A stretch of 64,000 nucleotides of DNA from Bartonella sp. AU16XJBT (GCF_028618665.1 NZ_JAQITF010000009.1:1-64000), one strand, 5' to 3'; positions 36,536 through 48,284 are shown, numbered from the stretch's first letter. Notes: generated by a model from the sequence alone, not told the origin. Program-made: numbers and translations.

Positions 36536-37006
36536 ATGTCCCGTCGTCATAGAGCAGAAAAGCGTGAAATTAATCCAGATCCTAAGTTTGGTGATTTGGT
36601 TATTACAAAATTTATGAATGCCATTATGTTTGATGGTAAAAAGTCAGTTGCAGAGCGTATTGTTTATGGTGCGCTTGATTCTGTAGAGAAAAAAGTAAAA
36701 ACAGATCCAGTGGAACTATTTCATCGGGCTTTAGAGAATGTTGCTCCTCATATTGAGGTTCGTTCGCGTCGTGTTGGTGGTGCTACTTATCAGGTTCCGA
36801 TTGATGTTCGTCCTGATCGCCGTCAGGCTCTTGCTATTCGTTGGTTGATTTCGGCGGCGCGTGGACGGAATGAGACGACGATGATTGAGCGTTTATCTGG
36901 TGAATTGATGGATGCGGCTAATAATCGTGGTTCTGCCGTGAAAAAGCGTGAGGATGTTCATCGTATGGCTGAGGCTAACCGTGCATTCTCGCATTATCGC
37001 TGGTAG
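36536..37006 (+). CDS. rpsG: 30S ribosomal protein S7
   Basis: A 156-residue primary 16S rRNA-binding protein that nucleates assembly of the 30S head. It opens [19 protein letters not shown] and contains [16 protein letters not shown] and [10 protein letters not shown] at the end. It lies 18 bp after rpsL and 24 bp before fusA. In E. coli this protein also regulates the str operon, which could hold here. Confidence 0.97.
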   Translation: MSRRHRAEKREINPDPKFGDLVITKFMNAIMFDGKKSVAERIVYGALDSVEKKVKTDPVELFHRALENVAPHIEVRSRRVGGATYQVPIDVRPDRRQALAIRWLISAARGRNETTMIERLSGELMDAANNRGSAVKKREDVHRMAEANRAFSHYRW

Positions 37007-37030
37007 AGTTTTTAAACTAAGGCAAATATA

Positions 37031-39115
37031 ATGGCTCGCGAATATAAAATTGAAGATTATCGTAATTTTGGTATTATGGCGCATATTGATGCCGGTAAGA
37101 CTACGATGACTGAACGTATTCTGTTCTATACGGGTAAGAATCATAAAATCGGAGAGACCCATGATGGTGCTTCTACGATGGATTGGATGGAGCAGGAACA
37201 AGAGCGCGGTATTACAATTACATCTGCTGCGACGACGACTTTTTGGGAAGGTAGTGACGGTCGGAAGCGTCGCTTCAATATTATTGATACGCCAGGGCAC
37301 GTTGATTTTACAATTGAGGTTGAACGCTCTTTGCGTGTTCTTGACGGGGCGATAGCGTTGTTGGATGCTAATGCTGGTGTTGAACCTCAGACAGAAACTG
37401 TTTGGCGGCAGGCTGAGAAATATAGTGTCCCTCGCATGGTTTTTGTTAATAAGATGGATAAAATAGGTGCTGATTTCTATCGCAGCGTAGAAATGGTTGG
37501 TTCTCGGTTAGGGGCTAAAGCGCTTGTTGTACAGTTGCCGATTGGTGCTGAAAATGACTTTGAAGGTGTTGTTGATCTTGTTGAGATGAAGGCTTTAAAG
37601 TGGGATGGTTCTATTGGTGCTCCGGCGGTGATAGGTGAAATTCCTTCTGATTTAAGAGAAAAGGCTGAAGAGTATCGCGAGAAACTCATTGAAATGGCTG
37701 TGGAGGTTGACGAGGCTGCCATGGAGGCCTACTTAGAAGGCATTATGCCAACCAACGAGCAACTCGTTTCTCTCATTCGTAAGGGAACCGTAGAGGTTCA
37801 GTTTCATCCGGTTCTTTGTGGTACGGCTTTTAAAAATAAGGGTGTGCAGCCGCTTTTGGATGCTGTTGTCTCTTATCTTCCTTCTCCGGTTGATATTCCG
37901 GCAATTAAGGGGATTGATGTGAAGACTGAGGCTGAGACGACGCGCGAATCTTCTGATGATGCTCCACTATCTATGCTTGCTTTTAAAATTATGAATGATC
38001 CTTTTGTTGGTTCGTTGACTTTCTGTCGTATTTACTCTGGTAAAGTTCATAAAGGTATTTCTCTTGAGAATACTGTGAAGAAGAAAAAGGAGCGTTTAGG
38101 GCGTATGCTTCAAATGCATTCAAATTCTCGTGAGGATATTGAAGAAGCATTTGCTGGTGATATTGTTGCTCTTGCCGGTCTTAAGGAGACAACGACAGGG
38201 GATACGCTTTGTGATCCTTTGAAGCCTGTTATTTTGGAGCGGATGGAATTTCCAGAACCTGTTATTGAGATTGCAATTGAACCGAAAACAAAAGCAGATC
38301 AAGAAAAAATGGGTATTGCTCTTAATCGTTTGGCAGCGGAAGATCCTTCATTTCGTGTTAAGTCAGATGAGGAGTCAGGTCAGACTATTATAGCTGGAAT
38401 GGGTGAGCTTCATCTTGATATTATTGTTGATCGTATGCGGCGTGAGTTTAAGGTTGAGGCAAATGTTGGGCAGCCTCAGGTTGCTTATCGTGAGTCAATT
38501 ACTAAAATGGCGGAAATTGATTACACTCATAAGAAGCAATCAGGTGGTGCTGGTCAATTTGCTCGTGTAAAAATTATTTTTGAGCCTCATGAAGGTGATG
38601 ATTTTATTTTTGAGTCGAAGATCGTTGGTGGTGCTGTTCCTAAAGAATATATTCCAGGTGTTCAAAAGGGGATTGAAAGCGTTATGGGGTCGGGGCCTCT
38701 TGCAGGATTCCCTATGCTTGGTGTAAAAGCAACTCTCATTGACGGTGGTTATCACGATGTTGATTCTTCTGTGCTGGCTTTTGAAATTGCTGCTCGTGCA
38801 GCTTTTCGTGATGGGGCAAAGAAGGCTGGTGCACAGCTTCTTGAACCGATTATGAAGGTAGAAGTCGTTACGCCAGATGATTATGTTGGTGATGTTATTG
38901 GTGATCTCAATTCTCGTCGAGGACAGATTTCAGGAACTGAAGCGCGCGGTATTGCAACGGTTGTCAATGCGATGGTTCCATTGGCAAATATGTTTGGTTA
39001 TGTGAATACCCTTCGCTCTATGAGTCAGGGTCGTGCGCAGTATACAATGCAGTTTGATCATTACGAACCTGTTCCTTCGGCTGTTGCTTTGGAGATTCAA
39101 AAGAAATACGCGTAA
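37031..39115 (+). CDS. fusA: Elongation factor G
   Basis: A 694-residue translocation GTPase. G-motifs: AHIDAGKTT (17-25), the RGITITSAA switch, DTPGHVDF, and NKMD. Domains II-V follow, with domain IV typical VAYRESITK and a C-terminal GEARG-like [15 protein letters not shown]. The length is standard. Position between rpsG and tuf is the classical str order. Confidence 0.97.
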   Translation: MAREYKIEDYRNFGIMAHIDAGKTTMTERILFYTGKNHKIGETHDGASTMDWMEQEQERGITITSAATTTFWEGSDGRKRRFNIIDTPGHVDFTIEVERSLRVLDGAIALLDANAGVEPQTETVWRQAEKYSVPRMVFVNKMDKIGADFYRSVEMVGSRLGAKALVVQLPIGAENDFEGVVDLVEMKALKWDGSIGAPAVIGEIPSDLREKAEEYREKLIEMAVEVDEAAMEAYLEGIMPTNEQLVSLIRKGTVEVQFHPVLCGTAFKNKGVQPLLDAVVSYLPSPVDIPAIKGIDVKTEAETTRESSDDAPLSMLAFKIMNDPFVGSLTFCRIYSGKVHKGISLENTVKKKKERLGRMLQMHSNSREDIEEAFAGDIVALAGLKETTTGDTLCDPLKPVILERMEFPEPVIEIAIEPKTKADQEKMGIALNRLAAEDPSFRVKSDEESGQTIIAGMGELHLDIIVDRMRREFKVEANVGQPQVAYRESITKMAEIDYTHKKQSGGAGQFARVKIIFEPHEGDDFIFESKIVGGAVPKEYIPGVQKGIESVMGSGPLAGFPMLGVKATLIDGGYHDVDSSVLAFEIAARAAFRDGAKKAGAQLLEPIMKVEVVTPDDYVGDVIGDLNSRRGQISGTEARGIATVVNAMVPLANMFGYVNTLRSMSQGRAQYTMQFDHYEPVPSAVALEIQKKYA

Positions 39116-39178
39116 TTTCAGGTTGGTAAATTAATTTTTAACTTAGTCCTTGGCTTGGACAGAAAATGGAGAGCTCAA

Positions 39179-40354
39179 ATGGCGAAGAGCAAATTTGAAC
39201 GTACAAAACCGCATGTTAATATAGGTACGATTGGTCACGTTGATCATGGGAAGACATCATTGACAGCAGCGATTACGAAATTTTTTGGTGAGTTTAAAGC
39301 ATATGACCAAATTGATGCAGCACCAGAAGAGCGCGCCCGTGGAATTACCATTTCTACAGCCCACGTTGAGTATGAAACAGAAAATCGTCACTATGCCCAC
39401 GTTGATTGCCCCGGACACGCGGATTATGTGAAAAACATGATCACAGGGGCAGCGCAGATGGATGGTGCTATTCTGGTTGTTTCTGCGGCTGATGGTCCAA
39501 TGCCTCAGACGCGTGAGCATATTTTGCTAGCCCGTCAGGTTGGTGTTCCTGCGATTGTTGTTTTTCTTAATAAAGTTGATCAGGTTGATGATAGCGAACT
39601 TTTAGATCTTGTAGAGCTTGAGGTTCGGGAGCTTTTATCTAAATATGATTTTCCTGGTGATGATGTGCCAATTGTTAAAGGTTCAGCGTTGGCTGCCCTT
39701 GAGGACAAGGATAAAAGCATTGGTGAAGATGCGGTTCGCCTTTTGATGAGTGAGGTTGATAAGTATATTCCAACCCCTGAACGTCCTGTTGATCAACCAT
39801 TCTTGATGCCGATAGAAGATGTCTTTTCGATTTCAGGTCGTGGAACGGTTGTTACGGGTCGTGTTGAGCGCGGTGTTATTAAGGTTGGGGAAGAAATCGA
39901 GATTATCGGAATTCGTCCAACATCTAAGACAACAGTCACGGGTGTAGAAATGTTCCGCAAGCTTTTAGATCAAGGGCAAGCGGGTGATAATATCGGTGCT
40001 TTGCTTCGTGGTGTTGATCGTGAAGGGATTGAGCGAGGTCAAGTATTGGCGAAGCCCGGATCTGTTACACCTCATACACGTTTTAAAGCAGAGGCTTACA
40101 TTTTGACGAAGGATGAAGGCGGTCGTCATACACCGTTTTTCACGAATTATCGCCCTCAGTTTTACTTCCGTACGACGGATGTTACGGGTATTGTCACGCT
40201 TCCAGAAGGAACGGAAATGGTTATGCCAGGGGATAATGTTGCGATGGATGTGTCTTTGATTGTTCCAATAGCGATGGAAGAGAAGCTTCGTTTTGCTATT
40301 CGTGAAGGTGGTCGTACTGTTGGTGCTGGTATCGTCTCTAAGATCATTGAATAA
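39179..40354 (+). CDS. tuf: Elongation factor Tu
   Basis: A 391-residue GTPase delivering aminoacyl-tRNA to the ribosome. Motifs: GHVDHGKTS (19-27), [28 protein letters not shown] and GSALAAL, then the C-terminal beta-barrel with GGRHTPFF and ending [11 protein letters not shown]. The start is at ATG 39179 ([12 protein letters not shown]), because the extra upstream codons to 39155 are not found in the family. Many alphaproteobacteria carry a second tuf copy, which is not in this window. Confidence 0.97.
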
Positions 40355-40367
40355 ATAATGCTTGCTG

Positions 40368-40393
40368 AGCGCCTTGATTATTGAAGGCGCTTT
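40368..40393 (+). terminator. Hairpin between tuf and rpsJ
   Basis: AGCGCCTT (40368-40375) and AAGGCGCT (40384-40391) make a perfect 8-bp stem with an 8-nt loop, followed only by TTATATGACA. The T run is short, so it is likely a weak or partial terminator separating the str cluster from the S10 cluster. It ends about 25 nt before the rpsJ start and includes no ribosome site. Confidence 0.5.
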
Positions 40394-40415
40394 ATATGAC
40401 AGGGAAATAAAGAGC

Positions 40416-40724
40416 ATGAACAGTCAAAATATTCGTATTCGCTTGAAAGCGTTTGATCATAGAATTCTTGATACGTCGACGCGTGAGATTGTATCGACTG
40501 CTAAACGGACTGGTGCAAATGTCCGTGGTCCCATTCCGCTTCCGACGCGGATTGAGAAATTTACGGTCAATCGTGGACCACATATCGATAAGAAGAGCCG
40601 TGAGCAGTTTGAAATGCGTACGCATAAGCGTCTTCTTGATATTGTTGATCCAACACCGCAAACAGTGGATGCGCTTATGAAGCTCGATCTTTCTGCTGGT
40701 GTGGATGTAGAAATTAAGCTCTGA
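40416..40724 (+). CDS. rpsJ: 30S ribosomal protein S10
   Basis: A 102-residue protein of the 30S head, also the NusE transcription antitermination factor. It has [35 protein letters not shown] and [20 protein letters not shown]. The start is ATG 40416 (MNSQNIRI). The longer frame from 40362 includes the hairpin and is not coding. First gene of the S10 operon. Confidence 0.96.
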   Translation: MNSQNIRIRLKAFDHRILDTSTREIVSTAKRTGANVRGPIPLPTRIEKFTVNRGPHIDKKSREQFEMRTHKRLLDIVDPTPQTVDALMKLDLSAGVDVEIKL

Positions 40725-40751
40725 GGTTTGAGGACAGAAGGAACAGACCCG

Positions 40752-41489
40752 ATGCGTTCAGGTGTAATAGCACAGAAGCTGGGCATGACCCGTATTTATA
40801 ATGATGCTGGTGAACATGTGCCGGTGACAGTACTTCGTTTGGAGAATTGTCAAGTCGTTGCTCAGCGTACAGTTGAAAAGAATGGTTATACTGCTGTTCA
40901 ATTAGGTGTAGGCTTTGCTAAGGTTAAGAATACTTCACAAGCTCTTCGTGGACATTTTGCTAAGGCTTCTGTTGAGCCTAAGTCCAAAATAGCAGAGTTT
41001 CGTGTGAGTCCCGATAATCTTCTTGATATCGGTACTGAGATTACGGTGGAGCATTTTGTTCCAGGGCAGCGCGTTGATGTGACGGGTACCAGTATTGGTA
41101 AGGGGTTTGCCGGTGTTATGAAGCGGCATAACTTTGGCGGGCACCGTGCTTCCCATGGTAATTCGATTACACATCGTGCTCATGGTTCTACGGGACAGTG
41201 CCAAGATCCTGGTAAAGTTTTTAAAGGGAAAAAAATGGCTGGCCATATGGGGCAGGTGCGTGTAACAACACAAAATATTGAAGTTGTTTCCACTGATATT
41301 GAGCGTGGTTTAATTTTAGTGCGCGGTGCTGTTTCTGGTTCTAAGGGTTCTTGGATTTTGGTGAGAGATGCCGTGAAGAAGCCGCTTCCTGATAATGCTC
41401 CAAAGCCTGCTGGTATTCGCCGTCTTGTGAAGGAGAAAACGGAAATGGTTGCTCCGGTGACGGAAGCCTCTGAAGTTGAGGGAGCCTAA
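40752..41489 (+). CDS. rplC: 50S ribosomal protein L3
   Basis: A 245-residue protein placed near the peptidyl-transferase centre. It contains [12 protein letters not shown] at the start and the long-loop [20 protein letters not shown] with the glutamine-containing [20 protein letters not shown]. The last about 30 residues (ending ...SEVEGA) form an extra acidic tail beyond the E. coli length (209). ATG 40752 fits the family start. Confidence 0.95.
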   Translation: MRSGVIAQKLGMTRIYNDAGEHVPVTVLRLENCQVVAQRTVEKNGYTAVQLGVGFAKVKNTSQALRGHFAKASVEPKSKIAEFRVSPDNLLDIGTEITVEHFVPGQRVDVTGTSIGKGFAGVMKRHNFGGHRASHGNSITHRAHGSTGQCQDPGKVFKGKKMAGHMGQVRVTTQNIEVVSTDIERGLILVRGAVSGSKGSWILVRDAVKKPLPDNAPKPAGIRRLVKEKTEMVAPVTEASEVEGA

Positions 41490-41491
41490 TA

Positions 41492-42112
41492 ATGGATCTT
41501 GTAATTAAAACTCTTGATGGTCATGAAGCTGGTAAATTAAAGGTTTCTGAATCTATCTTTGATCTTGTTCCGCGTGAGGATATTTTACAGCGTGTTGTTC
41601 GTTGGCAACTTGCACGTCGTCAACAGGGAACCCATCAATCACAAGGGCGCTCTGATGTGTCACGCACAGGGGCAAAGATGTTTAAACAAAAGGGAACTGG
41701 GCGTGCGCGACATTCATCGGCCCGTGCTCCTCAGTTTCGAGGTGGAGGTAAGGCACATGGACCGGTGGCTCGTAGCCATGCGCATGATCTTCCTAAAAAG
41801 GTTCGTGCTCTTGGGTTACGTTTTGCTTTATCTGCAAAATTAAAAGCAAAAGATTTAATTGTTGTGGATGAGTTGACTATTAAGGATGCTAAAACGAAAA
41901 AGCTTGTTTCTCATTTTTCTAAGCTTGGGTTTAATAATGCTCTCTTGATTGGTGGTAAAGAGATTGATATTAACTTTTTCCGTGCGGCATCGAATATTCC
42001 TAATATTGATATTTTGCCCATTCAGGGAATTAATGTTTATGATATTTTGCGTCGCAGCAAACTTGTTTTATCAAAGGCAGCTGTTGAGGCTCTTGAGGAG
42101 CGTTTTAAATGA
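41492..42112 (+). CDS. rplD: 50S ribosomal protein L4
   Basis: A 206-residue exit-tunnel protein. It has the typical loop [20 protein letters not shown] followed by [22 protein letters not shown]. In E. coli L4 represses its own operon by acting on the leader. Its last codons overlap the rplW start (ATGA). Confidence 0.96.
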   Translation: MDLVIKTLDGHEAGKLKVSESIFDLVPREDILQRVVRWQLARRQQGTHQSQGRSDVSRTGAKMFKQKGTGRARHSSARAPQFRGGGKAHGPVARSHAHDLPKKVRALGLRFALSAKLKAKDLIVVDELTIKDAKTKKLVSHFSKLGFNNALLIGGKEIDINFFRAASNIPNIDILPIQGINVYDILRRSKLVLSKAAVEALEERFK

Positions 42113-42402
42113 CAGATCTTCGCCATTATGATATAATTATTAGTCCAGTTATTACTGAAAAGTCGACTATGATTTCTGAATATAATCAAGTTGCTTTTAA
42201 TGTCGCGCCGAAAGCGACGAAACCTGAAATTAAGGCTGCTGTTGAGGCGCTTTTTAGCGTAAAAGTTAAAGCAGTTAACACGATAGTCCGTAAGGGTAAA
42301 GTGAAACGTTTTAAGGGTATTGTTGGTCGGCAGAGTGATGTCAAAAAAGCGATCGTAACTCTGGCCAGTGGTCAGACTATCGACGTTTCGACAGGTCTTT
42401 AA
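42109..42402 (+). CDS. rplW: 50S ribosomal protein L23
   Basis: A 97-residue protein at the tunnel exit, a docking site for trigger factor and SRP. It carries [36 protein letters not shown] and the KGKVKRFKG loop. It overlaps rplD by 4 bp, indicating coupling. Confidence 0.96.
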   Translation: MTDLRHYDIIISPVITEKSTMISEYNQVAFNVAPKATKPEIKAAVEALFSVKVKAVNTIVRKGKVKRFKGIVGRQSDVKKAIVTLASGQTIDVSTGL

Positions 42403-42423
42403 AGAGGCTCGGAGATAGGAATA

Positions 42424-43257
42424 ATGGCACTTAAGCAATTTAATCCAACAACACCTGGGCAGCGTCAGCTTGTTATTGTGGAACGTTCTGGTCTTTATAA
42501 GGGAAAACCCGTAAAGATGTTGACTGAAGGTTTGTCTTCAAAGGGTGGACGGAATAACCGCGGTCGTGTTACTGCTCGTTTTCAGGGTGGTGGCCATAAA
42601 CGAAGTTATCGATTTGTCGACTTTAAGCGTCTTAAGCGTGATGTTTCAGCAAAAGTTGAGCGTTTAGAATATGATCCTAATCGCACCGCTTTTATCGCTT
42701 TAATTCGCTATGAGGATGGGCAATTAAGTTATATCCTTGCACCACAGCGTCTTGGTGTTGGTGATTCTATTATCGCTGGTTCAAATGTTGATGTTAAACC
42801 AGGGAATGCTATGCCCCTTGGCAATATGCCGGTTGGTACAATTATTCATAATGTTGAAATGAAGCCAGGAAAAGGGGGGCAGATTGCACGTTCAGCGGGT
42901 GCTTATGCACAATTGGTTGGACGAGATCATGGTATGGCTATTCTTCGTTTAAATTCTGGTGAACAGCGTTTGGTGTCTAGCAGCTGTTTTGCAACTGTTG
43001 GTGCTGTTTCAAATCCTGATCATGGGAATATTAATGATGGTAAGGCAGGTCGCTCACGTTGGCGTGGTAAGCGTCCACATGTTCGTGGTGTTGCTATGAA
43101 CCCTGTTGATCATCCGCACGGTGGTGGTGAAGGTCGTACATCGGGGGGGCGTCATCCAGTGTCTCCTTGGGGTAAACCTACGAAAGGTAAGCGTACGCGC
43201 TCCAATAAAGCCACTGATAAGTTTATTATGCGTACGCGTCATCAGCGCAAGAAATAA
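42424..43257 (+). CDS. rplB: 50S ribosomal protein L2
   Basis: A 277-residue protein of the peptidyl-transferase region and inter-subunit bridge. It has KPTTPGQR-like [15 protein letters not shown] at the start, the RNA-binding domain with [11 protein letters not shown], and the highly conserved end [32 protein letters not shown]. (split here as [18 protein letters not shown] and [12 protein letters not shown]). Standard length, between rplW and rpsS. Confidence 0.97.
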   Translation: MALKQFNPTTPGQRQLVIVERSGLYKGKPVKMLTEGLSSKGGRNNRGRVTARFQGGGHKRSYRFVDFKRLKRDVSAKVERLEYDPNRTAFIALIRYEDGQLSYILAPQRLGVGDSIIAGSNVDVKPGNAMPLGNMPVGTIIHNVEMKPGKGGQIARSAGAYAQLVGRDHGMAILRLNSGEQRLVSSSCFATVGAVSNPDHGNINDGKAGRSRWRGKRPHVRGVAMNPVDHPHGGGEGRTSGGRHPVSPWGKPTKGKRTRSNKATDKFIMRTRHQRKK

Positions 43258-43272
43258 GAAAGGTAGTCTGAA

Positions 43273-43551
43273 GTGGTTCGTTCAGTTTGGAAAGGTCCGT
43301 TTGTTGACGGCTATCTTCTTGGTAAAGCAGAGAAGGTACGTGCAAGTGGGCGCAATGAAGTTATAAAAATATGGAGTCGTCGCTCTACTATTTTGCCGCA
43401 ATTTGTTGGTTTAACTTTTGGTGTTTACAACGGCAATAAGCATATTCCTGTTTCTGTTTCTGAAGAGATGGTTGGACATAAGTTTGGTGAGTTCGCTCCT
43501 ACCCGGACTTATTATGGTCATGGTGCCGATAAAAAAGCGAAGAGGAAGTAG
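43273..43551 (+). CDS. rpsS: 30S ribosomal protein S19
   Basis: A 92-residue head protein. It uses a GTG start at 43273 (GTG GTT CGT), with AAGAAAGG upstream. Motifs: [33 protein letters not shown] and [20 protein letters not shown]. Confidence 0.96.
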
Positions 43552-43553
43552 GA

Positions 43554-43943
43554 ATGGGAAAAGCTAAGGTTCCGCGCCAGCTTAAAGATAATGAAGCAAA
43601 GGCTGTTACACGAACAATTCGTGTTAGTCCGCAAAAGCTTAATTTAGTTGCTGCAATGATTCGTGGTAAAAGAGTTAATGTGGCGCTCGCTGATTTGATG
43701 TTTTCGCGTAAACGTATTGCTGCTACTGTGAAAAAAACGCTTGAATCAGCGATTGCAAACGCAGAGAATAACCACGATCTTGACATTGATTCGCTTATTG
43801 TAGCAGAGGCTTATGTTGGTAAGTCGATCGTGATGAAGCGTTTTCATGTTCGTGGTCGCGGGCGTGCTAGTCGAATTGAGCGTCCATTTTCACATCTTAC
43901 TGTTATTGTTCGTGAAGTTAGCGAAAAAGTGGAGGCCGCGTAA
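43554..43943 (+). CDS. rplV: 50S ribosomal protein L22
   Basis: A 129-residue tunnel protein; its beta-hairpin lines the exit tunnel. It has [35 protein letters not shown] and [20 protein letters not shown]. It starts 2 bp after rpsS, and its stop overlaps the rpsC start by one base. Confidence 0.96.
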   Translation: MGKAKVPRQLKDNEAKAVTRTIRVSPQKLNLVAAMIRGKRVNVALADLMFSRKRIAATVKKTLESAIANAENNHDLDIDSLIVAEAYVGKSIVMKRFHVRGRGRASRIERPFSHLTVIVREVSEKVEAA

Positions 43944-44653
43944 TGGGTCAGAAGATCAATCCAATAGGACTTCGTCTTGGTGTTAATCGGACATGGGATT
44001 CTCGTTGGTATGCTGATAGTGGTGAATATGGACGTCTTCTTCATGAAGATTTGAAAATTCGTTCTTATGTGCTTGAAGAGCTTAAGCAGGCAGCTATTTC
44101 TAAGGTCGTTATTGAACGCCCTCATAAAAAATGTCGTGTTACGATTCATTCTGCGCGTCCTGGTTTGATTATCGGTAAAAAGGGTGCTGATATCGAGAAA
44201 CTTCGTCGTAAGCTTTCAGAAATGACCAATGCTGAAACTTCATTGAATATTGTGGAGATTCGTAAGCCAGAGATTGATGCTACGATTATTGCGCAGTCAA
44301 TTGCTCAACAGTTAGAGCGTCGTGTTGCTTTCCGTCGTGCGATGAAGCGTGCTGTTCAGTCTGCTATGCGTCTTGGTGCGGAAGGTATTCGTATCAATTG
44401 TTCTGGTCGTCTTGGTGGTGCTGAAATTGCTCGTATGGAATGGTATCGTGAAGGTCGTGTTCCACTTCATACCTTGCGTTCTGATGTCGATTACGGTACA
44501 GCAGAAGCTAAGACCGCTTACGGTATTTGTGGTATTAAAGTTTGGGTCTTTAAGGGTGAGATTCTTGAACATGATCCGATGGCTTCAGAACGTCGTGCTA
44601 CGGAAGCTGATCAATCTGGTTCTTCATCGAATCGTCGCCGCGAAAATGCTTAG
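43943..44653 (+). CDS. rpsC: 30S ribosomal protein S3
   Basis: A 236-residue protein at the mRNA entry site. It has [22 protein letters not shown] at the N-terminus (given as [15 protein letters not shown] and TWDSRWY), the KH domain with [16 protein letters not shown], and the C-terminal domain with [20 protein letters not shown] and [19 protein letters not shown]. The serine-rich end is poorly conserved. Confidence 0.96.
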   Translation: MGQKINPIGLRLGVNRTWDSRWYADSGEYGRLLHEDLKIRSYVLEELKQAAISKVVIERPHKKCRVTIHSARPGLIIGKKGADIEKLRRKLSEMTNAETSLNIVEIRKPEIDATIIAQSIAQQLERRVAFRRAMKRAVQSAMRLGAEGIRINCSGRLGGAEIARMEWYREGRVPLHTLRSDVDYGTAEAKTAYGICGIKVWVFKGEILEHDPMASERRATEADQSGSSSNRRRENA

Positions 44654-44689
44654 TTTTTGAGATTAAACTAAAATTTGGAGTAGAGAACA

Positions 44690-45103
44690 ATGTTGCAGCC
44701 AAAGCGCACAAAGTTCCGTAAGCAGTTCAAGGGCCGTATTCACGGTGTTGCGAAGGGTGGTACGGATTTGAATTTCGGTGCCTACGGTTTGAAGGCTGTT
44801 GAGCCGGAGCGGGTTACTGCTCGTCAAATTGAAGCGGCGCGTCGCGCGATTACACGTTATATGAAACGTTCTGGTCGTGTATGGATTCGTATTTTTCCAG
44901 ATCTTCCGGTTACATCTAAACCGACTGAAGTTCGTATGGGTAAAGGGAAGGGTAGTGTTGATTATTGGGCTGCACGTGTTGCTCCTGGGCGCATCATGTT
45001 TGAGCTTGATGGGGTTCCTGAAGATGTTGCACGTGAAGCACTAAGGTTGGGCGCTGCAAAGTTGCCTATAAAAACGCGTTTCATCCAGCGTATTGCTGAA
45101 TAA
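44690..45103 (+). CDS. rplP: 50S ribosomal protein L16
   Basis: A 137-residue protein near the A site. It has [16 protein letters not shown], the [18 protein letters not shown] helix, and [20 protein letters not shown]. Standard length, between rpsC and rpmC. Confidence 0.96.
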   Translation: MLQPKRTKFRKQFKGRIHGVAKGGTDLNFGAYGLKAVEPERVTARQIEAARRAITRYMKRSGRVWIRIFPDLPVTSKPTEVRMGKGKGSVDYWAARVAPGRIMFELDGVPEDVAREALRLGAAKLPIKTRFIQRIAE

Positions 45104-45115
45104 AGAGGTTAAGCG

Positions 45116-45316
45116 ATGAGAGCCAGAGAATTACGGGCGCAAACGCTCGACCAAATGAAAGATGAATTGGCTAAATTAAAGAAAGAGCAATTTAATTTGC
45201 GCTTTCAAAAAGCAACAGGTCAATTAGAAAAGACTGCGCGTGTTAGACAAGTTCGTCGTGATATTGCGCGCATTAAGACTTTTCTTCGTCAAAGATTAAG
45301 TGAAAGTAAGGTTTAA
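45116..45316 (+). CDS. rpmC: 50S ribosomal protein L29
   Basis: A 66-residue, two-helix protein at the tunnel exit: [20 protein letters not shown] and [20 protein letters not shown]. It lies 12 bp after rplP and 12 bp before rpsQ. Confidence 0.95.
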   Translation: MRARELRAQTLDQMKDELAKLKKEQFNLRFQKATGQLEKTARVRQVRRDIARIKTFLRQRLSESKV

Positions 45317-45327
45317 GGAAATAAGAG

Positions 45328-45567
45328 ATGCCTAAACGCGTTTTGCAGGGTGTTGTTATTAGTGACAAAAGCGATAAGACTGTCGTTGTTAAAGTTGAGC
45401 GTCGTTATTCTCATCCGCTTCTTAAGAAGACTGTTCGGCAGTCTAAAAATTATAAAGCGCATGACGAAAACAATCAATTTAAGATTGGGGATCAAGTTTC
45501 TATTCAAGAATCTAGACCAATTTCGAAAGATAAATGTTGGATTGTTGTAAAAGACAATGTAGCGTAA
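45328..45567 (+). CDS. rpsQ: 30S ribosomal protein S17
   Basis: A 79-residue 16S-binding protein. It has [40 protein letters not shown] and the [14 protein letters not shown] end. It is the last gene of the S10 group, and a 143-bp gap follows before rplN. Confidence 0.95.
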   Translation: MPKRVLQGVVISDKSDKTVVVKVERRYSHPLLKKTVRQSKNYKAHDENNQFKIGDQVSIQESRPISKDKCWIVVKDNVA

Positions 45568-45710
45568 TGGGTTAAGTTTATTGTTTTAGAATTTAACAGT
45601 GGTTTTTCGTTGGTAAATTTGAAGGCGATAACTTTATCGTTATTTGGCAGGCAAATTCGAGTGTATAAAAGATACAAGCGGATATAGATGTTAAGAAAAG
45701 GTGGCCAGTC
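45568..45710 (+). promoter_or_regulatory. Gap between rpsQ and rplN, possible spc promoter
   Basis: A 143-bp non-coding gap at the classical boundary of the S10 and spc operons. It contains TTGGCA (45644-45649) with a TATAAA/TAAAAG-like sequence at 45664-45671 (spacing 14-16 bp, short of ideal), and a CGATAA/TTATCG 6-bp hairpin with a 2-nt centre just before it. It is a plausible but unproven internal promoter. Confidence 0.3.
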
Positions 45711-46079
45711 ATGATTCAGATGCAAACAAACCTCGACGTTGCTGATAATTCTGGTGCTCGTCGTGTCATGTGCATCAAGGTGTTAGGCGGTTCAAAGCGG
45801 AAATATGCTTCGGTCGGTGACATTATTGTTGTTTCGGTTAAGGATGCTATTCCTCGTGGCCGTGTTAAAAAGGGTGATGTTATGAAAGCTGTTGTGGTTC
45901 GTACTGCTAAGGATATTCGTCGCGCAGATGGTAGTGTCATTCGTTTTGATAGTAATGCTGCGGTTTTAGTGGATAACAAAAAAGAGCCGATTGGTACGCG
46001 TATCTTTGGACCTGTTCCCCGTGAATTGCGTGGGAGGAACCATATGAAGATCATCTCGCTCGCTCCTGAAGTTCTGTAA
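45711..46079 (+). CDS. rplN: 50S ribosomal protein L14
   Basis: A 122-residue interface protein. It reads [40 protein letters not shown] and [13 protein letters not shown]. First gene of the spc group, after a 143-bp gap. Confidence 0.96.
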   Translation: MIQMQTNLDVADNSGARRVMCIKVLGGSKRKYASVGDIIVVSVKDAIPRGRVKKGDVMKAVVVRTAKDIRRADGSVIRFDSNAAVLVDNKKEPIGTRIFGPVPRELRGRNHMKIISLAPEVL

Positions 46080-46091
46080 GGAGTTAATATT

Positions 46092-46406
46092 ATGCAGAAG
46101 ATTCGAAAAGGTGATAAAGTTGTTGTTTTATCCGGTAAGGATAAAGGATGTAGTGGTGAAGTGATTAAGGTTAGTCCAAAAGAGAATAAGGCTTTTGTTC
46201 GTGGGATTAATATGATTAAACGTCATCAACGTCAAACGCAGAAACAAGAAGCTGGGATTATTTCTAAAGAAGCTCCGATTCATCTGTCTAATTTGGCGAT
46301 TGCTGATCCTAAAGATGGTAAGCCTACACGCGTAGGCTTTCGTATGAATGCAGATGGTGATAAGGTACGTGTTGCCAAGCGTTCGGGAGAGTTGATTAAT
46401 GGCTGA
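46092..46406 (+). CDS. rplX: 50S ribosomal protein L24
   Basis: A 104-residue assembly-initiator protein with a KOW motif: [20 protein letters not shown], and later [20 protein letters not shown]. Its end overlaps the rplE start by 8 bp. Confidence 0.95.
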   Translation: MQKIRKGDKVVVLSGKDKGCSGEVIKVSPKENKAFVRGINMIKRHQRQTQKQEAGIISKEAPIHLSNLAIADPKDGKPTRVGFRMNADGDKVRVAKRSGELING

Positions 46407-46956
46407 AGAAAGACAAATACCGCGTATGAAAGCGTATTATTTTGAAGTGATTCGTAAAGCACTTCAAGAGAAGTTTAATTACAAAAATGCGATGCAAATT
46501 CCGCGGATTGATAAAATTGTAATTAATATGGGGATAGGTGAAGCAACTGCTGATTCGAAAAAACCTTCCCTTGCCGCTGAGGATTTAGGACTCATAACAG
46601 GTCAAAAGGCTGTTGTTACCCGTGCGCGTAATTCTATTGCGACCTTTAAGGTTCGTGAAGGAATGCCTCTTGGGGCCAAAGTGACATTGCGTAAAGATCG
46701 TATGTTTGAGTTTTTAGATCGCCTTGTTACGATTGCTCTTCCGCGGGTTCGTGACTTTCGTGGTTTAAATCCAAAGAGTTTTGATGGTCGTGGCAATTTT
46801 GCTATGGGTATTAAAGAACACATTGTGTTTCCAGAAATCAACTATGATAAAGTTGATCAAATTTGGGGCATGGATATTATCGTTTGTACGACAGCAAAAA
46901 CAGATGATGAAGCTCGTGAATTGTTGCGTGCTTTTAATTTTCCTTTTCGTTCGTAA
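46399..46956 (+). CDS. rplE: 50S ribosomal protein L5
   Basis: A 185-residue 5S rRNA-binding protein. It has [40 protein letters not shown] and [19 protein letters not shown]. It starts within the last codons of rplX, indicating coupled translation. Confidence 0.96.
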   Translation: MAEERQIPRMKAYYFEVIRKALQEKFNYKNAMQIPRIDKIVINMGIGEATADSKKPSLAAEDLGLITGQKAVVTRARNSIATFKVREGMPLGAKVTLRKDRMFEFLDRLVTIALPRVRDFRGLNPKSFDGRGNFAMGIKEHIVFPEINYDKVDQIWGMDIIVCTTAKTDDEARELLRAFNFPFRS

Positions 46957-46980
46957 CGGCAAACGTAGCGAGGTGAAATT

Positions 46981-47286
46981 ATGGCCAAAGTAAGCGCCGT
47001 TGAAAAAAATAAGCGTCGTGAAGTGATGGTGAAGCGTTATGCTGCACGTCGCGCACGTTTGAAAGCAATCGTTATGGATCAGAAGGTTTCTCTTGAGGAA
47101 CGTTTTAAGGCTTCTGTTCAATTAGCGGAATTGCCGCGTAATTCTTCGAAAGTTCGTATTCGTAATCGTTGTGAGGTTTCAGGTCGTCCGAGGGCTTATT
47201 ATCGTAAGTTAAAAATGTCACGGATTGCATTGCGTGAACTTGGCTCTATTGGTCATATTCCTGGTATCGTAAAGTCTAGTTGGTAA
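46981..47286 (+). CDS. rpsN: 30S ribosomal protein S14
   Basis: A 101-residue protein of the zinc-free form (no paired CxxC motifs). It has [20 protein letters not shown] and [20 protein letters not shown]. It lies 24 bp after rplE and 14 bp before the probable rpsH start. Confidence 0.96.
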   Translation: MAKVSAVEKNKRREVMVKRYAARRARLKAIVMDQKVSLEERFKASVQLAELPRNSSKVRIRNRCEVSGRPRAYYRKLKMSRIALRELGSIGHIPGIVKSSW

Positions 47287-47300
47287 GAGGAGATTATTTA

Positions 47301-47699
47301 ATGTCTATGTCAGATCCTCTTGGTGATATGTTAACACGTATTCGTAATGCGCTTGGTCGCAAAAAAGGCAAGGTGGTTACTCCAGCTTCGAAGCTTCGTG
47401 CGCACGTTCTTGATGTGCTTCAGTCTGAAGGTTATATTCGTGGATATAATCAAGTCGATTTAGGTGATGGAAAGTCTGAAATTGAAATCGAGTTGAAATA
47501 TTTTGAAGGATTAGCTGCTATTCGTGAGATTTCACGTGTTTCAAAGCCTGGTCGTCGTGTGTATGTTTCTGCCAAGTCACTTCCGCAGGTGGCAAATGGT
47601 TTAGGTATTTCGATTTTATCGACTCCTAAAGGTGTTATGGCTGATCATGAAGCGCGTGAACAGAATGTTGGTGGAGAACTCCTTTGTCGTGTTTTCTAA
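47301..47699 (+). CDS. rpsH: 30S ribosomal protein S8
   Basis: A 132-residue 16S-binding protein, the spc-operon repressor in E. coli. It begins [20 protein letters not shown] and ends [20 protein letters not shown] and LLCRVF. I chose ATG 47301 (AAGAGGAG upstream); the open frame reaches 47280 but overlaps rpsN there. Confidence 0.95.
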   Translation: MSMSDPLGDMLTRIRNALGRKKGKVVTPASKLRAHVLDVLQSEGYIRGYNQVDLGDGKSEIEIELKYFEGLAAIREISRVSKPGRRVYVSAKSLPQVANGLGISILSTPKGVMADHEAREQNVGGELLCRVF

Positions 47700-47738
47700 G
47701 GTATGTTAAGAAAACGGAAGAAAAAGTAGGTTAGAACA

Positions 47739-48272
47739 ATGTCTCGTATTGGAAAAAAACCCATTTCAATTCCTTCTGGGGTTACTGCTACTGTTGAAGG
47801 TCAGCTGGTTAAGGCAAAAGGTCCAAAAGGTGAACTAAGTTACGTCGTTAATGATGAGGTCTTAGTTAAATTCGAGGAAAATGTCATATCAGTTATGCCG
47901 CGGGATCAGTCAAAAGATGCACGCTCTAAATGGGGTATGTCACGCTCAATGATTGAGAACATTTTTTGTGGCGTAAAAGATGGTTTTGAAAAAAGGTTAG
48001 AGATCAATGGGGTTGGTTATCGTGCTGCTTTACAGGGTAAGGATATTCAACTATCTCTAGGTTTTTCGCATGATGTGGTTTATAAAGTTCCATCGGGTGT
48101 TACTGTAACTGTTCCTAAGCCCACAGAGATTGTTATTTCTGGAATTGATAAACAGCAAGTTGGGCAAGTTGCAGCGGAGATTCGCGAGTATCGTAGGCCT
48201 GAGCCTTATAAAGGTAAAGGTGTTAAGCATGCAGATGAACGTATCTTCCGTAAAGAAGGTAAAAAGAAATAA
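47739..48272 (+). CDS. rplF: 50S ribosomal protein L6
   Basis: A 177-residue protein near the factor-binding site. It has [40 protein letters not shown] (first E part of the preceding helix) and the C-terminal [20 protein letters not shown]. Standard length, followed closely by rplR. Confidence 0.96.
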   Translation: MSRIGKKPISIPSGVTATVEGQLVKAKGPKGELSYVVNDEVLVKFEENVISVMPRDQSKDARSKWGMSRSMIENIFCGVKDGFEKRLEINGVGYRAALQGKDIQLSLGFSHDVVYKVPSGVTVTVPKPTEIVISGIDKQQVGQVAAEIREYRRPEPYKGKGVKHADERIFRKEGKKK

Positions 48273-48284
48273 GGATTTTGTATT

